Source: Tolypothrix campylonemoides VB511288
Lineage (GTDB): Bacteria > Cyanobacteriota > Cyanobacteriia > Cyanobacteriales > Nostocaceae
DNA length: 37,657 bases
Assembly: GCA_000828075.3 (NCBI GenBank)
Contig: JXCB02000058.1
Location: 25,448 to 63,104, forward strand
Direction of reading: 5' to 3'
Shown here piece by piece: positions 7,143-15,304 of this stretch; positions within the stretch are counted from its first letter, which is position 1; each line of letters begins with the position of its first letter. A program made the translations under genes and the position numbers. The notes below the pieces were generated by a model, which did not search any database, had not been told where the DNA came from, and worked only from the letters and a program-made list of their open reading frames with translations.

Positions 7143-10100
7143 CTAGCTCGATGGTGCTGGTCGGATTTGTCCAACAAATGCGTACCGAGTCCCATCTGCA
7201 TTAAATAAAGTGAATTGTTGACTAACGCCGACTAAATTGGCAATCTTCACGCAAGCATCAATGAAATATCCACGAATCCACTCTCCAGCCGCCGTTAACA
7301 CCTCGACTGGCTGGAGATTGCGGTTGTTTAAGTTCCTACCTATAGCCGTTGGGTTCACATCTTGCTCTGTCTGGGGTGTCGCGTCCGGGAAAGCTGAGTC
7401 AGCGGTCATAGGGACTACTGTTTGAGTAGATGCTTGTAAGAAGTACTCTGGTGCTGACTCACCATCACCTCTTCGAGATGAATCCTTCGGATAAGCTTTT
7501 CCTAACGAAGAGGCTGCGCCAGCGCGAGCGTCAGTCACGTGCGATGGAGAGAACTTCCCAGGAGGGTCTCCCTCTTGGCAAACTTCGGAGAAACCCGTCT
7601 TCTCCTGGGGGAGACCCTCCGCTAACAGTGCTGACTCACCATCTAATGGCGAGAGCGTTGGTACACTGCCTTCCTCAACGAGATGAGGCGCATTATCATT
7701 AGAGCGATCAGCTTCGTTATCGCGCTCCGCGCAGTGCCGTTCCGCGCAGCCGTGCCGCAGGCTCAGGCAATCGCCTGTTAATTCTATATTTGACAATTCA
7801 TCAGTTGACAATTGACATCCCGATTGAACAAGAGTGTCAATCGAATCACTGCCAGTAGCGGTAGGCATTTGAAGAGTTGAATTGACAAATTGACGTGACT
7901 CTACATCTTCCGCTTCCAATGAGGAATCTAAGTGGCGGCTAGTGATTTGCTCTGAAGAAACAGATGCCGCCATAATTGTGTCAACTGAGTCAATTCTGTT
8001 GTCAAAGGCAGTATTGGTGGATGTTTGAGCAATTGACACTTGTGTCAATTCTCTGTCAATTTTGTCAATCCCGCTTGGTGGCGCACCATTAGGCACATAG
8101 ACTAAATTAGATCCTTTATCCTCAATCCGACCCCAACCCGCAGCTGCCAACATTTCCATCAGTCGCCGGATTTCAAAAGTCGGTTTCTTTCGGAAAGCGC
8201 GGATGCCACTTTTAAGCATGGAAGCTGTAGCCCCTCCCAGGCGTTCAGCCACCTTCTGGATTTTCAGACCCCAAGACATCAGCCCAGATTCCGGGGAATT
8301 TTGAGCATGAATCAATTTATGCTGCCAAAGGAAATAAGCAGCTAGCTCAATTGCTTTTTCCATCGTGTCACCAGAAATAACCTGGCTTGGAGTTTCACCC
8401 CTTAAGACAGCATTGACAATGTGTAACCACAGAGCCAACCGCGCTGTGTAAGCTTCAATCTTGGCGTAGACTACCCTGAGTCCATAGGACTCCTCAGTAA
8501 CTTGGGCATCTACAAGAGAATGTTGCCACGCCTCGAAAAACACAGCCGCCTCTGTGCTAAAAAAGTAATCTTGTTCCGGCACTAGGGTGAGTTTTATGTA
8601 AAGTTGACGCAGTGCTTCGGAGATACCAGTATCGGGAGCAGTATTTTCTCCAACTAACCGTAGGTAACGTTTGGGAGACTTAGCAGCACAGAACAGCCAC
8701 CGGGCAAAATTACCGTTGTAGTCGTTATGATCCCCCATCATAGCAGCTAAGACTTCCCACTGAATGCTACCCGTGCGTGAAATGGCACTCTTGGGTAAAC
8801 ACACAGATTTTTCTGAGCGATCGTAGATAATCGCAGACCCGTTGAATTGGTCGAGTTCCTGCTCTTCATCAGCTCCTAAACCACCGCGATACTGATTACG
8901 GGCTTTGAATAGCCCTGCTAGTTCATCCCGGTAGTACAGCAGCCCCCGTGGGTTTTCGCTATGAATCCGTTGCAACGTCTCTAATGTGCTGTCTTTAGTT
9001 AGGTAGCGCTGGCGGACGGGTATTGTTGGCGACTCCTCTTGTGAGTCTTCATCCTGCTTTTTGCCTTTACGCCTTGTTTGTAGCTTATTATATTCAGCCG
9101 CTTCTATCTGATAGCGATCAAAAGCCTCTGCTTCCAGTTGCACTAAGGGGTCAATAATGACTCGCTGTGCCGGAGTTTTCACAGAGCCAGATTCAGCTAC
9201 AATGCCCGTCCACATTACCAGCGGTTGGGTGTACTTACCGGATGGTTTCACAATGACCTGTGCAGCTGACCCAACAACAGACGCCGCAGTTGCTAGGAGC
9301 GTCGTGAATAAAAATTCCGGAGCTGTCGGCATGGCGTTAGCAGTATCAATCAACAGTCGGGCGAACTGAGGTTCGAGCAATCGGGTAAGGTCAAGTTGCT
9401 GAGGGCAAGTTTTCAGCAGAGATGAAAGTTTCTCCGTGGCAACTAAAGTATCAGTTTGTAAATCTACTTCAAAAGTCAGTAGTTTAGCTAACTGCTCAAT
9501 TTGCCGATATGGAAGTCCTACCGAAGCTGCCAAATCCATCAGTGCGATCGCTCGCATTGACTCGGAATTATAACTGCCCAAAATTTGTAGAATGCGTTTG
9601 CGTAGCGTCTCCGTAGGAGATTCGGGTAGTGCAACATCTGAAATAGGCGACTTCTTCCCAACACTGGAAACATTACTAAAACCAGGACTTGTAGGCGAAC
9701 CACCAAAACTAGCCAATGAATTTTGATTGAGCTTGATATAAGTATTCCAGTACCAAGCCCTAATGCAGGTTTCCACACCTTCAGGAGTGCAGCTGGGACC
9801 AGGACGGTTTTTCTCGGCTGACTTCCAGATGGCATCAACTTCTTTGGCTGGCAGCGGTGGGGTGCAACGATTGGCGTAGTCCTGCAAAAGTTGCTGTGAA
9901 TCACCGTCAAACCGCTGACCGATAGTAGTAAGATGATTGGCAGTACCAATTAAGTCTCGTGCTAGTTTTGCCCCATTGGTATTGCGGACCCCCTTGTTCA
10001 CCCCAAAGTTAAGCAAAGCGCGAGACTCTTTGGAAAGACAGACTTCGAGCGGTACCGCAACTGGCACTGGCACAGAAATATCTTGATAGCGAGTGTAGTG

Positions 10101-10775
10101 TTGCTCTTGTAGTGACAGTTGAGCTAGTAATTGGACTGCTTCAACCTGTGATTCGATTAACTTGGGATGCTGCTGCACCGGAACACAGGAGCGCAATTCC
10201 TCATAAGTGTACCGAAGACCAGACTGGGAGATCATATTGCAACGTAGGGGCTTTTCTCCCGGCTTGATGTGCCATGCTCCAGCCAATCGCATCACCCGAC
10301 TAGGATTTTTGATGGCTGGGTCAGCGTCAGTGTAGGTCAGCAGGTCAGTTTGCAACTGCTTCCACTCTTCAACTGGGATAGGTTTTTCAAACACCCAGTA
10401 AGAATGGACTGATTTGCGAGTTTGGACTTGAAAGGTTGGCTCTGGTAGCGATCTGGTTTGCCACAAATCCCGCTGTAATTCTATTTCCAGGTCGTCATGC
10501 TCAATGAAAACTGCACGGCAGAGTTGAACATCTTCATCTTTATGACCACCGCCGTTGATCACAAAATATATGCCATAACCCTGCTGCTGCCAGTGCAAAA
10601 TTTGTTTGAACTTGAGCTTATCAGCTTTGCGTCCTGTGTTAGGAGCATAACGCGGGTCTTCTTTGGGCAAGAAAGCCCGGACATAAACAGCATCGCCCCG
10701 GTGGTATCCCAAAAGCTCTAGCTGCCTAATCGCTTGTGAGGTATCAATTTCAAACGATGAAAATTGTGTAGTCAT
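7143..10775 (-). CDS. PrimPol-DUF3987 plasmid replication protein
   Basis: A large (about 1,210 aa) replication protein joining a primase to a helicase-like module. Residues about 20-185 are an archaeo-eukaryotic-type primase domain: the acidic motif HDDLE at 93-97, then SVHSYWVFEKP, and DPSRVMRLAG-like DPAIKNPSRVMRLAG. Residues about 255-345 resemble PriCT_1 (GVRNTNGAKLARDLIG, YANRCTPPLPAKEVDAIW). The DUF3987 region follows: a Walker A-like AESGSVKT at 527-534, in which the usual Gly before Lys is Val, and a Walker B-like LLYYRDELAGLF. The last 350 residues are low complexity and partly encoded by GC-rich palindromic repeats. ATG 10775 is preferred; a GTG at 10778 overlaps the stop of the upstream gene. 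It probably primes and helps unwind plasmid DNA with the Rep at 11753. Confidence 0.85.
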   Translation of the reverse strand: MTTQFSSFEIDTSQAIRQLELLGYHRGDAVYVRAFLPKEDPRYAPNTGRKADKLKFKQILHWQQQGYGIYFVINGGGHKDEDVQLCRAVFIEHDDLEIELQRDLWQTRSLPEPTFQVQTRKSVHSYWVFEKPIPVEEWKQLQTDLLTYTDADPAIKNPSRVMRLAGAWHIKPGEKPLRCNMISQSGLRYTYEELRSCVPVQQHPKLIESQVEAVQLLAQLSLQEQHYTRYQDISVPVPVAVPLEVCLSKESRALLNFGVNKGVRNTNGAKLARDLIGTANHLTTIGQRFDGDSQQLLQDYANRCTPPLPAKEVDAIWKSAEKNRPGPSCTPEGVETCIRAWYWNTYIKLNQNSLASFGGSPTSPGFSNVSSVGKKSPISDVALPESPTETLRKRILQILGSYNSESMRAIALMDLAASVGLPYRQIEQLAKLLTFEVDLQTDTLVATEKLSSLLKTCPQQLDLTRLLEPQFARLLIDTANAMPTAPEFLFTTLLATAASVVGSAAQVIVKPSGKYTQPLVMWTGIVAESGSVKTPAQRVIIDPLVQLEAEAFDRYQIEAAEYNKLQTRRKGKKQDEDSQEESPTIPVRQRYLTKDSTLETLQRIHSENPRGLLYYRDELAGLFKARNQYRGGLGADEEQELDQFNGSAIIYDRSEKSVCLPKSAISRTGSIQWEVLAAMMGDHNDYNGNFARWLFCAAKSPKRYLRLVGENTAPDTGISEALRQLYIKLTLVPEQDYFFSTEAAVFFEAWQHSLVDAQVTEESYGLRVVYAKIEAYTARLALWLHIVNAVLRGETPSQVISGDTMEKAIELAAYFLWQHKLIHAQNSPESGLMSWGLKIQKVAERLGGATASMLKSGIRAFRKKPTFEIRRLMEMLAAAGWGRIEDKGSNLVYVPNGAPPSGIDKIDRELTQVSIAQTSTNTAFDNRIDSVDTIMAASVSSEQITSRHLDSSLEAEDVESRQFVNSTLQMPTATGSDSIDTLVQSGCQLSTDELSNIELTGDCLSLRHGCAERHCAERDNEADRSNDNAPHLVEEGSVPTLSPLDGESALLAEGLPQEKTGFSEVCQEGDPPGKFSPSHVTDARAGAASSLGKAYPKDSSRRGDGESAPEYFLQASTQTVVPMTADSAFPDATPQTEQDVNPTAIGRNLNNRNLQPVEVLTAAGEWIRGYFIDACVKIANLVGVSQQFTLFNADGTRYAFVGQIRPAPSS
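7561..7620. repeat. Inverted repeat within the PrimPol C-terminal coding region
   Basis: GGAGGGTCTCCC (7561-7572) pairs with GGGAGACCCTCC (7609-7620), and the flanking CCAGGAG/CTCCTGG pair nests with it. A second pair, CCTCTTCG (about 7468) and CGAAGAGG (about 7506), lies beside it. All are read through in frame by the PrimPol gene, so these are repeat insertions kept as coding sequence. Confidence 0.65.
7706..7772. repeat. REP-like repeat encoding part of the PrimPol tail
   Basis: Bases such as CGCGCTCCGCGCAGTGCCG and TTCCGCGCAGCCGTGCCGC form a palindromic, Cys/Arg-coding segment (protein LSLRHGCAERHCAERDNEAD). Its composition is unlike the surrounding Ser/Thr/Gln-rich tail. It is inserted without breaking the frame. 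Confidence 0.6.
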
Positions 10776-10777
10776 CA

Positions 10778-10933
10778 CTAAGCGCCCTCCTCATTCAAAG
10801 CAGGCATGAGCGCAGAGAAGACAGCTAATGCGTAATGACGGTATTTAGAGGAACTGTCACGATATCGCTGTCTAATGCCAGTATCAAAGTTTAGCCAGTC
10901 AGAAAAAGCAAAGTTTGTGGAGGTTACTTTCAT
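10778..10933 (-). CDS. Small conserved-looking protein before PrimPol (51 aa)
   Basis: The frame ends with a TAG at 10780-10778 that overlaps the possible GTG start of the PrimPol gene, which suggests translational coupling. The most credible start is the ATG at 10933 (MKVTSTNFAFSDWLNFDTG), preceded by GGAG at about 10 nt. A longer frame to 10984 adds an Arg/Ser-rich leader without a good ribosome site. The protein is compact, rich in aromatic residues and ends ALAVFSALMPALNEEGA. I do not recognise the family. Its position suggests an accessory role in plasmid replication. Confidence 0.55.
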   Translation of the reverse strand: MKVTSTNFAFSDWLNFDTGIRQRYRDSSSKYRHYALAVFSALMPALNEEGA

Positions 10934-11392
10934 TGAACACGAACTCCGTGAATTTCTTAGTTTACGGAGCCGGGACAGCAGCAAAAGTATAATTCTCCGC
11001 GCTTACCTTTTAACGAGAAGTTTGCTAAAGTAAAGTCTACATGGTTTGGACTTTTTGGACGCAGCGCCAACTGCGTTGACTTTAACAAAGTTCCATTTGT
11101 TAGGTAAGTCGGGAGAGAACCTTAGCTGTTCTCCTCGGCTTTCTACTTTAAATGCCAGGACAGTTTGGAATTGGTGAATCTGGGAATAGGTATTTGTGTC
11201 GCTTTTGGTTCATATAAGTCGAATGGTAAAGAGCGTAGGCGTAGCCCGCCGTAGGCATCGTGCTTTTGGTTGTAAACATAGCAGCCTCATGTAGCACTTT
11301 TGCAAAGTAACAGATTGACAGTCTTGAACAAACAAGCTGTTAAGTTTAGAACCTAGCATTGAAAGTTTTTGATATCAAGGGGCAAAATCACT
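10934..11392. other. Left flank of the origin, no gene
   Basis: There is no supported gene. The stretch probably holds the promoter of the leftward replication genes. At about 11036-11106 there is partly palindromic sequence (TAAAGTCTAC.. and ..GTTGACTTTAAC). At 11229-11262 lies a GC-rich REP-like palindrome (GCGTAGGCGTAGCCCGCCG). Confidence 0.4.
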
Positions 11393-11650
11393 TATACGCC
11401 GGACTCACATACAAAACTATACGCCGGACTCACATACAAAATGAGAGTAATATACGCAAAGATTCTGTATAAAACTATTTTACATACTAACTTTTTTTAC
11501 GTAAAAATAACTATTTAAAACGTTTTTTAGAGTAAGAATGAGTGTTTTTTTACATAAACTTACTGAGAAAACTATACGCCGGACTCACATACAAAACGGG
11601 AGTAATATACGCCGGACTCACATACAAAACTATACGCCGGACTCACATAC
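11393..11650. repeat. Iteron origin of replication (oriV)
   Basis: The 20-bp iteron TATACGCCGGACTCACATAC is present in full at 11393, 11418, 11573, 11606 and 11631, and a half copy (TATACGC) is at 11451. Start spacings are 25 and 33 bp in the left group and 33 and 25 bp in the right group, so the two groups mirror each other's spacing across a very AT-rich core at about 11460-11572. All copies face the same way. The array ends about 100 bp before the Rep gene. This layout is typical of an iteron-regulated theta plasmid origin, with the AT-rich core as the likely melting region. Confidence 0.9.
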
Positions 11651-11752
11651 GATTGTTTAGATTTGTTACAAAAAGTGTTTGGTCGTCTTGAAGACAGTAA
11701 CACAGTGCTTGGTAACATTTATTGAAATGGCACTATATAGTAGGGAGCATAT

Positions 11753-12832
11753 GTGAACAAAAAAGACATTGTTTTCCCAGTTGATGGAGAGCTGCTGATG
11801 ATATTGCCCAGAGCAGCAGCAACAATTAGAAACTCTGATGTGCAACTGCCTATTTTTCAACTGGACGCAGATGGCTATTTCTTAGAAATGCGAGTTCAAG
11901 CTGATCCCAAAGACAAAAGCGAAGTTGCTCTTACCCGTCGTGTCCGACTGGAAGACCTTTCACAAGAGCAGTGGGAAGAAATAAAGGCGCAGTATGCCAA
12001 TCTTGATATCAAAGCGTGTACAGACGAAGGAATTAGCAAAGGACTTGAGAAGATTCAAGACCGTCGCATTCAGCGCTTGTTTATGGCATTGCTTACATTT
12101 TTAAACCCAAGGCAAATTGCCATTGTGTTATTCCTATACAAGAAAGCGCGAGAGCAGGGTAACGGTCCTCTGGTTTATTTTCGGGCTAACGAGTTGTTGG
12201 AGAATCTGGGTTATACCCCTACTCAAAAAGGTACTATTACCGCTAGGTCAAGGTCGCAACTCAACCAAGACCTGGTTGCTCTTCATAGAACTGAGCTGGT
12301 GTTTGCTAAACCTCTGAAAAAAGGCAACACAATCGGAGCGAAGGTCATTGTCAAGAGTATCCTCCGCATCCGAGATTACGAAATCGATAATCTGCCGCGA
12401 GATTTTGATTTAGCAAAGGCTGCCGATTACACCTATGAATTAGCAGATGCTTATACGGTGGCGCTGGAATTTTTTGAAGGACCAGAACGGACGGGAGATT
12501 ATGTGTTGTTTTCAAACAGTATTGATATTAAACAAAAGCAGGGAAGTAATGCCAAGTATGACTACAAGACGAAGTTACTCATTTATCTTGCTAATCGGAT
12601 GAGATGGGATACATTAACTGATGGACAATATTTGCTAATTTCTAAGCAATATCTATTTAAGAATCTAGATTTGTTCGGCAGTAACCTATCTAGGAACAAT
12701 CAAATTTTGTGGCGGACAATAGAGGAACTGCAAGCTGAGGGCTATATCTTAGATGCCCAAGAGCTACCCGGAAAGCGGAAGATGAGCAGTATACAGTTTC
12801 AAATCAATCCGGAGAAACTACGCTGTAACTGA
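11753..12832 (+). CDS. Plasmid replication initiator (winged-helix Rep)
   Basis: A 359-aa protein placed just after the iteron array, which it most likely binds to start plasmid replication. The body has two helix-rich winged-helix-like regions, about residues 100-190 (RRIQRLFMALLTFLNPRQ, FRANELLENLGY, SRSQLNQDLVALHRTELVF) and about 240-350 (YDYKTKLLIYLANRMRWD, LISKQYLFKNLDLFG, ILWRTIEELQAEGYI). This is the usual plan of iteron Rep proteins. The start is the GTG at 11753: TAGGGAG lies 6 nt upstream, and the nearby ATG at 11751 is out of frame and followed directly by a stop. Assignment rests on position and fold pattern rather than on a specific family match. The iterons near its promoter suggest autoregulation. 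Confidence 0.8.
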   Translation: MNKKDIVFPVDGELLMILPRAAATIRNSDVQLPIFQLDADGYFLEMRVQADPKDKSEVALTRRVRLEDLSQEQWEEIKAQYANLDIKACTDEGISKGLEKIQDRRIQRLFMALLTFLNPRQIAIVLFLYKKAREQGNGPLVYFRANELLENLGYTPTQKGTITARSRSQLNQDLVALHRTELVFAKPLKKGNTIGAKVIVKSILRIRDYEIDNLPRDFDLAKAADYTYELADAYTVALEFFEGPERTGDYVLFSNSIDIKQKQGSNAKYDYKTKLLIYLANRMRWDTLTDGQYLLISKQYLFKNLDLFGSNLSRNNQILWRTIEELQAEGYILDAQELPGKRKMSSIQFQINPEKLRCN

Positions 12833-12920
12833 AAAGTGCGCTTTCCGTAAAGACCGACGCATCCCAGCAATTGCATCCATAAATGTCAAATGTCGGAAAC
12901 TGCTGTTGACCTTACAAATA

Positions 12921-13148
12921 ATGCTGCATAAGGTTTGTGCGGAGGCGCTTGGAAATCCGAGCAAAGGATTCTCAACCAGCGCCCTTAATTTCGTGGTTCA
13001 GAGTCAGTATTTTCTGGAAGATTTGATGGACTTGCAAAGCGTTGCGTTTCTAGAAGAGACACAGCACGAGTGGAACGGCTGGGTATTTTTGGATATGGCT
13101 CAGTTATGGCGAGAGGCAGTGCTAAGACTGTGGCGAAGTACCGACTAA
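12921..13148 (+). CDS. Possible small protein, uncertain
   Basis: A frame of 75 codons starting MLHKVCAEALG and ending EEWNGWVFLDMAQLWREAVLRLWRSTD-like (FLEETQHEWNGW, FLDMAQLWREAVLRLW). The C-terminal helix is amphipathic and looks protein-like, but there is no clear ribosome site. It overlaps an equally plausible minus-strand frame at 12985-13437. At most one of them can use the overlap as core coding sequence. I do not recognise it. Confidence 0.25.
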   Translation: MLHKVCAEALGNPSKGFSTSALNFVVQSQYFLEDLMDLQSVAFLEETQHEWNGWVFLDMAQLWREAVLRLWRSTD

Positions 13149-13437
13149 AGTTCAGCACAGGATCAACCGCTGGAGACATCCAGGTAACATACAATCTCCG
13201 ATGAATCCCAATGACCAGACCAACTTGGCTGGTTACGGCGACAACGCCCTCAATGTAGTCACCATTGGTAGGGCTACTTCCGAATCTTTGGAATCGTCTA
13301 ATAGTTTGTAGTTGCTCACCATTGGTAACAGTTCCAAATAATTCAGGCTTAAGGGCAATTCTCATCCTTAGCCCCTCCTGAGTACATACAACCCAAATGG
13401 GCGGTACAAAGGTGTCAGAAGACATATTGCATCCCAA
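12985..13437 (-). CDS. Possible hypothetical protein, uncertain
   Basis: A 150-codon frame. The first 100 residues look like a real beta-rich protein (VPPIWVVCTQEGLRMRIAL, KPELFGTVTNGEQLQTIRRF, NGDYIEGVVAVTSQVGLVIG, RRLYVTWMSPAVDP). The tail after about residue 105 is Ser/Pro rich and overlaps the plus-strand candidate at 12921-13148, so the true end may have been altered by mutation. The start may be at MSSDTF (13425). The family was not recognised. Confidence 0.4.
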   Translation of the reverse strand: MGCNMSSDTFVPPIWVVCTQEGLRMRIALKPELFGTVTNGEQLQTIRRFQRFGSSPTNGDYIEGVVAVTSQVGLVIGIHRRLYVTWMSPAVDPVLNFSRYFATVLALPLAITEPYPKIPSRSTRAVSLLETQRFASPSNLPENTDSEPRN

Positions 13438-13588
13438 TTATGTTCTGTTAATTGACCGTTGGCAATGCTCTCCCAGATTGAGTTCACTGGGGAGTATCAA
13501 AGTGGACAGGACTTTACAGGCAAGATTTGAGCAATTCCATGAATCTTCCCTTTAACAATAAACCCCTAATTTGTGAAGGGCAATATTT

Positions 13589-13633
13589 TACCCTAAAATT
13601 TAGAGCTAATTTTTAGGAGAAATTTTTAGGGTA
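13589..13633. terminator. TACCCTAAA/TTTAGGGTA hairpin after the 13635 gene
   Basis: TACCCTAAA (13589-13597) and TTTAGGGTA (13625-13633) form an inverted repeat directly after the stop of the minus-strand gene. The minus strand has a modest A/T run. The same TTTAGGGTA word recurs upstream of that gene at 13994-14002, so it may be an operator as well as, or instead of, a terminator. Confidence 0.4.
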
Positions 13634-13634
13634 T

Positions 13635-13937
13635 TTAATCAAGAGCATCCAAAAACTCCTGACTTAACCCATGCTTTTTAAGAATTGCCTCTGCAATTTT
13701 GAGGGCATCAATCTCAGCGAGTCGCTTTTGGTACTTTTCTGGGCAGTTTTCAAAGTTAGGTCCCCAGGATTCCACAGTCTTCTCGCTCACGTCAAGCACG
13801 TAGGCTAAGAGCTTATTCCAATTGGCTCTATAGCCCCACTCACCTTTTTGCTTCTTAGCGTACTTCTCGCAAAACTTTTCAGGGTTCAAGGCTTTGGGAT
13901 TGGCAAACAATAGATTTAGCATTGCAATCTTACTCAA
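13635..13937 (-). CDS. Small hypothetical protein with HTH-like segment
   Basis: A 100-aa, charged protein: MSKIAMLNLLF, then NPEKFCEKYAKKQ, WNKLLAYVLDVSEKTVESWG, and an acidic-basic helix ending SQEFLDALD. The segment LLAYVLDVSEKTVESWG resembles a helix-turn-helix (a short helix, a turn, then SEKTVESW as recognition helix), as in small phage/plasmid regulators. TTTAGGGTA sites lie both upstream (13994) and just downstream of the gene, which would fit an autoregulated repressor. The start ATG at 13937 follows a weak purine stretch. Function is inferred only from the helix pattern and the sites. Confidence 0.65.
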   Translation of the reverse strand: MSKIAMLNLLFANPKALNPEKFCEKYAKKQKGEWGYRANWNKLLAYVLDVSEKTVESWGPNFENCPEKYQKRLAEIDALKIAEAILKKHGLSQEFLDALD

Positions 13938-13993
13938 GTTTGCCTCCTTTGCATCTCTCCTAGTTCGAGCTTTTCGGCTAAGATGTCCTAATA

Positions 13994-14004
13994 TTTAGGG
14001 TAAA
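13994..14004. promoter_or_regulatory. Possible operator TTTAGGGTAAA upstream of the HTH-like gene
   Basis: This is the third copy of the TTTAGGGTA word, about 57 bp before the start of the gene at 13635-13937 and within a very AT-rich stretch suitable for a promoter (CCTAATATTTAGGG). The other two copies form the inverted repeat at 13589-13633. Confidence 0.35.
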
Positions 14005-14158
14005 TTAAGAATAACAGCCCTAGTGCAAGTTAACAAGCAATAACCATGATTTATCAATCAGCGTCACCGTGGTTTTCAGGAACCCCCAAGCCGTTAACGG
14101 GTTCGCGCAAGTCCCCACCCTCAATGTACAAAGCGTGGTGTGTATGGCGTGGTGTGCA

Positions 14159-14360
14159 ATGACGAAAGCATCTTTGACTGATGTGGAAAGATTTATCAGG
14201 CGATTGCGCGGAGCGCAGTGCTGGAGGCGATCGCATTGTCATCATTGAGCGGCAAACAAATATTCTTCCACCGCTTTTGCAAGGAAAAGAAAGCGAACGG
14301 GGGTGGATAACTCACAAAGCGCGTTGTGAAGCTACGAGTATTTGGCGACCCCCGCTATAG
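14159..14360 (+). pseudogene. Possible small gene broken by a REP-like insert
   Basis: MTKASLTDVERFIRR starts at 14159. After a GC-rich palindromic segment (14204-14235, GCGCGGAGCGCAGTGCTGG) a second frame reads DRIVIIERQTNILPPLLQG, then KESERGWITHKA, to a TAG at 14358-14360. The two parts could be one small gene split by the repeat. An alternative frame, 14326-14589 (GTG start, LRVFGDPRYSGDYTTRITYS), overlaps its end and the next gene and is equally uncertain. No family was recognised for either. Confidence 0.25.
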
Positions 14361-14575
14361 CGGTGATTACACAACTCGCATTACCTATTCACACTGTTCA
14401 ATTGAGAAAACGCAAGTTGAACAGGAAGGACAATTAAGTTTACCCATTCCTGAACTAAGACTACTTCCACCCTCTACTAATCCTGTAGTATTGACACTCC
14501 CCATGCCTATAAGGCGACAGAAATCAAAGATGTGTTTACACACAACGATGATTGCAATAATTGAGGAACACAAAT

Positions 14576-15151
14576 ATGACCTTCAATAAATTTAGCCAAG
14601 TCAGAGCCAGTACACTTGAAGCACTGCGTTCGTACTGCCAAAGTTTAATACCAAAAATGACACGAGACGTTAGTAAATACGCTCCTGGTCGCTATCGCCT
14701 CTGGCTATTCCACGAAGCTTTGCTATCTCGACATCGCATTATCGCCGCGCATTTTGACCAGCGCTTGTGGGATTTTTGCCAGCGCATCTATCCCGGTTCT
14801 AACATCGCCTTACTCACCTTCGGTGGAGAAACGCAAGGCATTAGCAGTAAAGGAACTATAGCTTTGCATAGAGATGATACTTATGCAATAGAACGCGCCT
14901 GTGGTGTCAATCTAGGTACTGCTACCTTTATCTACAACACTGATAGGAAAAGCAGCAATCCAAACGCTTCAAGCATTCAAAAGTTGCAGCTTAATGATGG
15001 CGATATCTATAGCTTCAATTGCAAACATCAGCATGGAGTTTTGGAACATTCTGCTGAACGGTTCAGCCTTAATATCTGGACTGTGCGAAAGGACTTAGAT
15101 AAATACCCAGGCTTTGCATTAGATCCAAAAATCCAGCAGTTACTGAGATAG
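14576..15151 (+). CDS. 2OG-Fe(II) oxygenase-like protein
   Basis: A 191-aa protein with a motif pattern like the double-stranded beta-helix 2-oxoglutarate/iron dioxygenases (AlkB/prolyl hydroxylase-like): HRD at 98-100 (ALHRDDTYA) as the HxD pair, then GDIYSFNCKHQHGV with a distal His at 151 or 153, then ERFSLNIW with Arg 162 about 9 residues later. Upstream, IALLTFGGETQGIS precedes the metal motif as a beta strand would. The start ATG at 14576 is chosen because GAGG lies 9 nt before it; a TTG at 14561 is less likely. The gene stands alone, with a terminator 25 nt after its stop. The substrate is unknown. The assignment rests on motif spacing and needs a structure search. Confidence 0.5.
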   Translation: MTFNKFSQVRASTLEALRSYCQSLIPKMTRDVSKYAPGRYRLWLFHEALLSRHRIIAAHFDQRLWDFCQRIYPGSNIALLTFGGETQGISSKGTIALHRDDTYAIERACGVNLGTATFIYNTDRKSSNPNASSIQKLQLNDGDIYSFNCKHQHGVLEHSAERFSLNIWTVRKDLDKYPGFALDPKIQQLLR

Positions 15152-15175
15152 CCATGTAAACCAAAATAACCAATC

Positions 15176-15201
15176 ACTCCCCTTTATGGGGAGTTTGATT
15201 T
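15176..15201 (+). terminator. Intrinsic terminator
   Basis: CACTCCCC and GGGGAGT form a stem with a 5-nt loop, followed by TTGATTTT. It ends the 2OG-like gene. Confidence 0.75.
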
Positions 15202-15304
15202 TGAGGGTTACAACTGGCGCATCTAGTTATTTGTTTTTAATAAAAACACCGTGTCAATTATTTTGGCTCACGCCAAAGCATTATTGATATTTCATTTTAG
15301 TGAC

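Noticed and set aside
9539-9949. A 136-codon minus-strand frame within the PrimPol gene.
   Set aside because: It is an out-of-frame shadow of the well-supported PrimPol-DUF3987 coding sequence.
14054-14245. A minus-strand 63-codon frame.
   Set aside because: His/Arg/Pro-rich composition with no family features; it overlaps a palindromic repeat and a likelier plus-strand fragment.
14489-14520. TTGACACTCCCCATGCC followed by TATAAGG as a promoter or a relic IS605 end.
   Set aside because: The spacing between TTGACA and TATAAG is only about 11 bp, too short for a promoter. Similarity to the right-end word TGTCAA/CTCCCC of the IS605 element is too short to be convincing.
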